Assembly (NCBI GenBank): GCA_016190755.1 | Contig: JACPPY010000051.1 | Span: forward strand, 1 to 57,242 | Direction: 5' to 3' | Origin: Chloroflexota bacterium | GTDB taxonomy: Bacteria > Chloroflexota > Dehalococcoidia > JACPPY01 | Length of the DNA stretch: 57,242 nt | Shown: positions 52,741-57,242 of the stretch, piece after piece | How the letters are laid out: each line of letters opens with the position of its first letter | Numbering within the stretch: the stretch's first letter is position 1 | Made by a program: the position numbers and the translations under genes | Notes under the pieces: model-generated | The model's input: the letters and a program-made list of their open reading frames with translations, nothing else | What the model was told of the DNA's origin: nothing | Databases searched by the model: none

Positions 52741-53691
52741 TTATCCTCTGGCGCGCAGGGCCGTCATACGGTCAATCACCGTCTCGGCCTCTGCGACTAT
52801 CCCCCGAATTATGTCGGCGACGGGCCTGATATCCTTGATCAATCCGGCTATCTGCCCGGCCATTAAGGAACCCCAATCCGTATCGCCCTGAATGACACCC
52901 AGGGGCAACTTGCCGGTGCCCAGCTCTTCCAGTTCCTTAACCGTGGCGCCAGCCCGTTCCATCTCGAGGAACTTGCGAGTGAGCTTGTTTTCCAGACAGC
53001 GTACCGGGTGTCCGGTGGATAGCCCGGTGACGGCGGTATCGCGGTCTCCGGCCTTCACGATACGCTCCTTGTATTTGGGATGGGCAATGCACTCGACCGA
53101 GCAAGCGAATCGAGTACCCATCTGCACGCCCTGAGCGCCCAGCGCCAGCGCCGCGGCCATTCCCCGGCCGTCGGCGATGCCGCCAGCGGCTACGACCGGT
53201 ATCTGAACGGCATCCACAACCTGCGTCACCAGAGGCAGGGTCGTGGTTTCACCGATGTGGCCACCAGATTCCATCCCTTCCGCGACCAGCGCGTCGGCGC
53301 CCGACCTCTGCAAACGCTTGGCAAGCGCAACGGCGGAGACGACCGGCATTATCTTGATGCCGGCCCCTTTCAGTCGCGGTATATATATGCCCGGGTTGCC
53401 GGCGCCGAACGCCACTACCGGCACCCTTTCCTGATAGATAAGCTCCATCACCTCGTTGACCAGAGGCGAAAGGAGAAGCACGTTCACCGCGAACGGCTTC
53501 CGGGTGCGTTCGCGCGTTGAACGTATCTGCTGCCGCAGCCATTCGATGGGTGAGTTGCCGGCGGCGATTGTACCCAGGCCCCCTGCCTCAGACACCGCCG
53601 ATGCCAACTCCCAGGTCCCCAGCCATGCCATGCCGCCCTGGATTACGGGGTACTCTATGCCCAGAAGGTCACAGATAGAAGTATGAAGCAA
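52741..53691 (-). CDS. fabK: FabK-type enoyl-ACP reductase / nitronate monooxygenase family
   Basis: A 316-residue FMN TIM-barrel protein. YPVIQGGMAWLGTWELASAV, VEGMESGGHIGETTTLPLV (catalytic His region) and AAGGIADGRGMAAALALGAQGVQMGTRF are shared by FabK enoyl-ACP reductases and nitronate monooxygenases. Its place next to fabD in a fatty-acid cluster supports the FabK role, the last reduction step of chain elongation. Confidence 0.92.
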   Translation of the reverse strand: MLHTSICDLLGIEYPVIQGGMAWLGTWELASAVSEAGGLGTIAAGNSPIEWLRQQIRSTRERTRKPFAVNVLLLSPLVNEVMELIYQERVPVVAFGAGNPGIYIPRLKGAGIKIMPVVSAVALAKRLQRSGADALVAEGMESGGHIGETTTLPLVTQVVDAVQIPVVAAGGIADGRGMAAALALGAQGVQMGTRFACSVECIAHPKYKERIVKAGDRDTAVTGLSTGHPVRCLENKLTRKFLEMERAGATVKELEELGTGKLPLGVIQGDTDWGSLMAGQIAGLIKDIRPVADIIRGIVAEAETVIDRMTALRARG

Positions 53692-53723
53692 GGTCGGATT
53701 CTAACCTCCCTCGTAATTGCCTG

Positions 53724-53921
53724 CTATTCCGCCTTTTTCTTGGTCTTTATCTTGATCACCTCTCTGCCATCGTATGTTCCGCAGGTAGGGCAGACATGGT
53801 GATTAAGCTTCGGACTATGGCACTGCGGGCAGTACGAGGTCGGGGGGCGTTCGGCATTCAGGTGGCTGCGTCGTTTACCCTGTCTGGATTTGGGATATTT
53901 TTTCTTGGGCAGTGGTGCCAT
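53724..53921 (-). CDS. rpmF: 50S ribosomal protein L32
   Basis: A 65-residue L32: APLPKKKYPKSRQGKRRSHL followed by a zinc ribbon (CPQC and CPTCGTY). All four cysteines are kept, so it is the zinc-binding form. It lies 21 bases downstream of the DUF177 gene, the common yceD-rpmF arrangement. Confidence 0.97.
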   Translation of the reverse strand: MAPLPKKKYPKSRQGKRRSHLNAERPPTSYCPQCHSPKLNHHVCPTCGTYDGREVIKIKTKKKAE

Positions 53922-53942
53922 CGGATATTCCCTCGCTTGAGT

Positions 53943-54494
53943 CTAACGTTGGCCAGTCTTAGGTCGCCTGGTGGCGGTCTTCTGCTCGGATAAGTCTTCT
54001 GTCTGTGAGAGTAGTTGCTGGAGTTTCTCCCAGCGTGGATCTTGCAATCTGGCCGGGCAGGAGCACTTTCCTTCGTTCAGGTTATGACCGCACTGTTCAC
54101 ACAGACCAAGGCAGTCTTGCCGGCACAGAGGCTTCATGGGCAGAGACAAGAGGGCATACTGCCGTATCGCCTCTCCCAGGTCCAATATGTGATGTTCATC
54201 TATCGTGAATGCATCCCTGTCTTCCGGCGATGGAAGTGGCGCTCCGCTGAACACCTCGATCGTCGGGAAGACCTCTTCTTCAAGGTCAAAAGTGACGGGG
54301 CAAGAGAAGGAGCACAGACAACGGCTGCACGTGGTTTCCACGCAGGTGCTCAGCCGGCCTCTGACAAGTATGCCACGGTCGGTGCGGACCATTTCGATGT
54401 CCCCGCGAACATCTGTGCCGTCTTCTCCGCAAAGCTTGTGATGCCGCGTAGAGCCTACCGGCTCTCTCAATAGTTGAGCGACGTTGAATTCCAT
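53943..54494 (-). CDS. yceD: DUF177/YceD family protein
   Basis: A 183-residue DUF177 protein, of the family that sits before rpmF and is implicated in 23S rRNA or large-subunit assembly. It shows MEFNVAQLLREPVG at the start, GRLSTCVETTCSRCLCSFSC with the family's central cysteines, and a C-terminal CRQDCLGLCEQCGHNLNEGKC zinc-ribbon-like motif. The ATG at 54494 is preferred over an upstream TTG because family members begin at this strand. Confidence 0.9.
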   Translation of the reverse strand: MEFNVAQLLREPVGSTRHHKLCGEDGTDVRGDIEMVRTDRGILVRGRLSTCVETTCSRCLCSFSCPVTFDLEEEVFPTIEVFSGAPLPSPEDRDAFTIDEHHILDLGEAIRQYALLSLPMKPLCRQDCLGLCEQCGHNLNEGKCSCPARLQDPRWEKLQQLLSQTEDLSEQKTATRRPKTGQR

Positions 54495-54621
54495 GGTGTT
54501 TATATCTATACAGATTTGGCGCAAAGTCTGTTCATTATAGATTCAATCCTTATGTAGTGTCAAGATGCGCCAGACTCGACACACTTGGTCCATAGCCTGA
54601 AATCTACATCAGAAGACGCGA

Positions 54622-54650
54622 GCAGGGCTGAGGTCCAGCCCCAGCCCTGC
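54622..54650. terminator. Stem-loop between the lipoprotein gene and DUF177 (weak terminator candidate)
   Basis: A perfect 9-bp stem GCAGGGCTG/CAGCCCTGC with an 11-base loop. On the minus strand it follows the gene ending at 54694, but only a mixed TCGCGTCTTCT comes after it, so intrinsic termination is uncertain. A second small stem CAGGAC/GTCCTG lies at 54666-54682. Confidence 0.4.
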
Positions 54651-54693
54651 ATAGATGCTCCCTGTCAGGACCAAGAGTCCTGCCATGAGCCTT

Positions 54694-55272
54694 TTATTTC
54701 CGAATGAGCGGGTCTCCTACTATTCCGCTGGCGGGCGTTCCAGCAAGCTTCACCGGGCCTTCTGTGACCATGTCCCACTGGCCGTCTATGACGCCCGACT
54801 CAACAACGCCCATATCAGTTACGATCGTTGCCCTGTGACGCGTTATTACCTGGGCAAGCATCTTGCCCGAGCGGTCGCCGTATCCTGGCTGGGCGCTTTC
54901 GAAATCGTACACGAACTCCCAGCGGTATGTGCCCTTCAGAGCCACAGTGCTGACCAACTTCACACTATACGGCAGACCGTCAAAAGTGTAGGTCTTGCTG
55001 GCTTTCAAGAAAGCCAGTGCGGCGCGCTCGCTTTCCTCCTGAGTTATAGCCCTGATCGAAGGCCTCGAACCATCGGGGACAATCTGCCCTTTATCGGGTT
55101 GGCTTATCGGTATAGGGGTAGTGGTATCGCCGTCCGGCTGGTCTGCGGGCGTGCCCGCGACTGCGCTAGCGCATGCGGCTGTTACAACGGCCGCCAGGCT
55201 CACGACTGTAAACATCGGTCCCAGTTTGGATTGGACGAACTTGTTCCTTACCCAGTTGGATCCAGTAGTCAT
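54694..55272 (-). CDS. Predicted lipoprotein downstream of the sigma/anti-sigma pair
   Basis: A 192-residue exported protein with a signal segment ending in a lipobox-like TAAC, a Pro/Thr-rich linker, and a mature domain beginning EESERAALAFLKASKTYTFDG. That part resembles the small repeat often seen in secreted proteins of Chloroflexota, containing YRWEFVYDFESAQPGYGDR and HRATIVTDMGVVESGVIDG. No enzyme motif is seen. AAGGA precedes the ATG. Its position downstream of an ECF sigma operon suggests that it may be part of the regulon. Confidence 0.7.
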   Translation of the reverse strand: MTTGSNWVRNKFVQSKLGPMFTVVSLAAVVTAACASAVAGTPADQPDGDTTTPIPISQPDKGQIVPDGSRPSIRAITQEESERAALAFLKASKTYTFDGLPYSVKLVSTVALKGTYRWEFVYDFESAQPGYGDRSGKMLAQVITRHRATIVTDMGVVESGVIDGQWDMVTEGPVKLAGTPASGIVGDPLIRK

Positions 55273-55477
55273 TTCCTTGTCCTCCTTCGATTATGTCAAC
55301 TATTGCTCTGCCGCATGGCTCGTTTCGTTTTCCACCACCACGACGGCGTCTTCTGGCTTTTTATACGATGCCTGAGCGGGTGTATGACACATCGATAGGA
55401 GAAATGTCAGGACCAGAATGCGGAGAAGAATCCGAAGGAATCCGGGGGGGCTTGAGAGATATCTTAATACCGTAAAG

Positions 55478-56308
55478 TTATTTCAATTGGACCGTGAACT
55501 CCCACGGTCCCTTGGTGTCGCCAAGGCTGGACACCCTTATTATCATTGCAGTCGCGGTGTCTGGTATCGGGACGGCGATACGCCATGTGTGCAATATGCC
55601 TTCATCAAGGAATTCGACCTCGGACTGTCCGGCGCTGCTGAACGTTCTCCCGTCGAAGCTGTATTCCGCCTTGGCGCGAACGGGCGCCCGGGCCATTTGA
55701 GGGGAAGTCTTGCTATAACCCTGTGGGACATTAAGCACGGAGAAGTTGGCCTCGCTTGCCCCACGTTCCACCCTTTTCAACACCATCACAATGCCATTTG
55801 CTGTTCGAGACTGGTCCGTAAGCGTCTCCGGCTGGGTACTCTGAGCAGACATTGCAGGCACGGTCGCCATTGTTCCGAATGGAGCAGGTTGTGGAGAGGG
55901 TTCGATCTGGGTCACGGACGCCTCGGGCGAGGCCGTCGAGAACATGCCGATCCTCCACAGCGCGGCCAGAGATAGGAGAGCAAAGACAAACGTCATGGTT
56001 GCAGTGCTCAAGGCGGGGTTCCGAGCCATAAGGCTGCCCAATCGGCGCCACAAAGGCAGGCCTTCTCTGCGGCGCTCGCTCTCCCGCATATCCACCTCTT
56101 GCTCCATCAGCCTGGACGTCAGCCGGTGTTTGAGCTGCGCCTGGAAGGCAGGACGGATATCAGCCCGGCACTCGATCAGTTTCCGCGACACGGTCAGGGC
56201 GTCCCGATACTGTTCGCTTGTCTGGGCACCGGAGTCTACCTCCTGGCCGGCAAGCTGTCGGTCTACGTCCTCGGAGAACCTCTTCTCTTCGCTATTTCCA
56301 TCACGCAT
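55478..56308 (-). CDS. Membrane anti-sigma-like protein
   Basis: A 276-residue single-pass protein. The N-terminal 95 residues are cytoplasmic and charged; a membrane helix lies at about 98-118 (ALSTATMTFVFALLSLAALW), followed by a Pro/Ser/Thr linker and an outside beta-rich domain (from about 165) ending WEFTVQLK. Its ATG overlaps the stop of the sigma factor gene by eight bases. The layout is that of a regulated anti-sigma factor; no classical zinc anti-sigma HxxxCxxC motif is visible, so this rests on gene order. Confidence 0.72.
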   Translation of the reverse strand: MRDGNSEEKRFSEDVDRQLAGQEVDSGAQTSEQYRDALTVSRKLIECRADIRPAFQAQLKHRLTSRLMEQEVDMRESERRREGLPLWRRLGSLMARNPALSTATMTFVFALLSLAALWRIGMFSTASPEASVTQIEPSPQPAPFGTMATVPAMSAQSTQPETLTDQSRTANGIVMVLKRVERGASEANFSVLNVPQGYSKTSPQMARAPVRAKAEYSFDGRTFSSAGQSEVEFLDEGILHTWRIAVPIPDTATAMIIRVSSLGDTKGPWEFTVQLK

Positions 56309-56834
56309 TTTCGAGCTCCCGCAAGCACTCTCGAAGCTTGCCCATGGCCCGGTACAGCCTTGTCCCTACGTTCACGTCCGAAAGCTTAACCATCTTTGCA
56401 ATCTGCCGGTTATTGATCTCCGCCCCGAACTTGAGCCTGATGATCTCCTGGTCCTGCTCTGGCAACCTGGACAGGCAAATCTTCAGGCACTCCTGCTCAC
56501 CCTGCTTCTCCATTTCCTCCTCTGGAAGCAGCCCTGTCGCGGGCATCGTCGCAGCAGCCTCCAGCGGTGCGTTCTGCCTCTTCCCATGCACCCTGAAGTG
56601 GTCGATTACCATTGTATTGGCTATCGTGAATATCCAGGTCGAGAACGCCGCCTTATCCTTGTCATACTTCGAAAAATTCAGCAGCGCCTTCTCGAACACC
56701 GCCGATGTCAGGTCTTCCGCCAGCGGTGAATCGTTCACCTTGTAATGGATATACCTGAACACCTTCTGCACATACTCGTCGTACAGTCGTCCAAACGTTT
56801 CTTTTGTGCTCGGGACGTCCGTGACTTCGATCAC
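56301..56834 (-). CDS. ECF-type RNA polymerase sigma factor
   Basis: A 177-residue sigma-70 family ECF factor. Region 2 is FGRLYDEYVQKVFRYIHYKV, then PLAEDLTSAVFEKALLNFSKYD and FSTWIFTIANTMVIDHFR; region 4 is LSRLPEQDQEIIRLKFGAEINN, ending in a helix-turn-helix. It directs transcription of an envelope-response set together with the overlapping anti-sigma gene. The start codon is GTG at 56834 after a weak AGAGA. Confidence 0.92.
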   Translation of the reverse strand: MIEVTDVPSTKETFGRLYDEYVQKVFRYIHYKVNDSPLAEDLTSAVFEKALLNFSKYDKDKAAFSTWIFTIANTMVIDHFRVHGKRQNAPLEAAATMPATGLLPEEEMEKQGEQECLKICLSRLPEQDQEIIRLKFGAEINNRQIAKMVKLSDVNVGTRLYRAMGKLRECLRELENA

Positions 56835-57106
56835 TCTCTGTCAACCGTTTATACGATAGACCCGCGAAAGTATTACAGCCCGTTGGCCTCAGGTTCCGTC
56901 GTTCGTCTCGGAGCCGGAGACCTGATTGTTAGCGTATGTTCTAACACAAAACATCCCCGCTCCGCCAGTGGCGCGGGAAACCCTGTGCCACGAGGTCGGA
57001 AGACGGGCAAACCAATGCGTGCGAGCTCGTGACTTGGCGATAACGGCGAACCCATCGGGTAATAGCGGCATTGATCCCGCAGAATACGTTGCAGAGGAGA
57101 GCGTGG
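56835..57106. other. Intergenic region between sigma factor and tRNA
   Basis: About 270 bases with no gene seen. It should hold the leftward promoter of the sigma operon (a TATAAA-like box near 56849 on the minus strand) and includes an interrupted inverted repeat GTTAG-N8-CTAAC near 56930-56947, as well as GC-rich partial stems around 56960-56985. Confidence 0.35.
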
Positions 57107-57135
57107 TTGCATCCGTGCGCTGTCTACCCTATAAT
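57107..57135 (+). promoter_or_regulatory. Sigma-70 promoter of tRNA-Val
   Basis: TTGCAT (57107-57112) and TATAAT (57130-57135) with an optimal 17-base spacer, about 30 bases upstream of the tRNA 5' end. Confidence 0.8.
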
Positions 57136-57164
57136 GCAAAAACGACGCTGAAACGTGTCTCCCC

Positions 57165-57242
57165 GGGCGGTTAGCTCAGTTGGCCTAGAGCGCTGCGTTG
57201 ACATCGCAGAGGCCACTGGTTCGAATCCAGTACTGCCCACCA
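57165..57242 (+). tRNA. tRNA-Val (anticodon GAC)
   Basis: A complete cloverleaf: acceptor stem GGGCGGT/ACTGCCC, D-arm with AGTTGG, anticodon stem CTGCG/CGCAG around loop TTGACAT (anticodon GAC), T-arm with GGTTCGAATCC, and an encoded CCA end. It finishes exactly at the window edge; 78 bases including CCA. Confidence 0.96.

Noticed and set aside
54655-55398. 247-residue plus-strand open frame
   Set aside because: It is antisense to the better supported lipoprotein gene, which has a signal peptide, a ribosome binding site and coherent composition.
57165-57242. tRNA-Val as an integration site with an adjacent attachment repeat
   Set aside because: The window ends at the tRNA and no copy of its 3' end or integrase gene is visible inside.

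Overview
This 57 kb window reads as chromosomal DNA of an anaerobic bacterium, most likely Chloroflexota and probably Dehalococcoidia-like. That placement is an inference from gene content: an error-prone ImuB/DnaE2 cassette under a GAAC-N4-GTTC LexA box, an LprG-type lipoprotein next to an MFS exporter, an actinobacterial/chloroflexi-type VLRF1 protein, a selenocysteine formate dehydrogenase, and tungsten and UbiD enzymes. No rRNA is present to confirm it. One tRNA gene, tRNA-Val(GAC), closes the window.

Layout. 0.1-15.2 kb is mixed housekeeping and redox: a selenocysteine formate dehydrogenase catalytic subunit read through an in-frame UGA, a YjbQ protein, aspartate-semialdehyde dehydrogenase, an AAC(6')-like acetyltransferase, a lipoprotein, a SemiSWEET, a UbiA-like membrane protein with two UbiE-type methyltransferases, a rhodanese lipoprotein, HtpX/LemA, a tiny heavy-metal-associated (HMA) protein whose first metal-binding Cys is encoded as UGA (probable selenoprotein), MutS2 and a VLRF1-type peptidyl-tRNA hydrolase candidate. 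15.6-28.3 kb is an accessory catabolic region of visibly lower GC: a three-subunit molybdopterin oxidoreductase, an aldehyde ferredoxin oxidoreductase, an isochorismatase-family hydrolase, an orphan solute-binding lipoprotein and two UbiD-family decarboxylases. Three copies of a mosaic hairpin repeat separate these modules.

28.5-37.0 kb holds the most unusual locus: five co-directional, tightly spaced genes encoding a membrane-anchored exported protein, a large tubulin-like GTPase, a polytopic membrane protein with a long helical tail, a PH-like/helical protein, and a second FtsZ/tubulin-like protein with an N-terminal zinc-ribbon motif. The two GTPases look complementary: one keeps the NxDxxD (T7) catalytic loop, the other keeps the canonical GGGTGSG nucleotide loop but seems to have lost the T7 acids. 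This suggests a hetero-assembling, membrane-linked cytomotive system. A 109-codon remnant of a PmeII-type restriction enzyme lies at its downstream edge.

37.3-42 kb is the SOS mutasome (ImuB, DUF6504, DnaE2), with a LexA palindrome between its -35 and -10 boxes. 42-50 kb carries the LprG-like/MFS pair, an MBL hydrolase, a DUF89 protein and Mfd. 50-54.5 kb is a leftward fatty-acid/ribosome cluster (DUF177, rpmF, fabK, fabD, nusB, acpP, HAD). 54.7-56.8 kb is an ECF sigma/anti-sigma pair with a lipoprotein, followed by the tRNA with a clear promoter. No insertion sequence, CRISPR array or prophage was seen.
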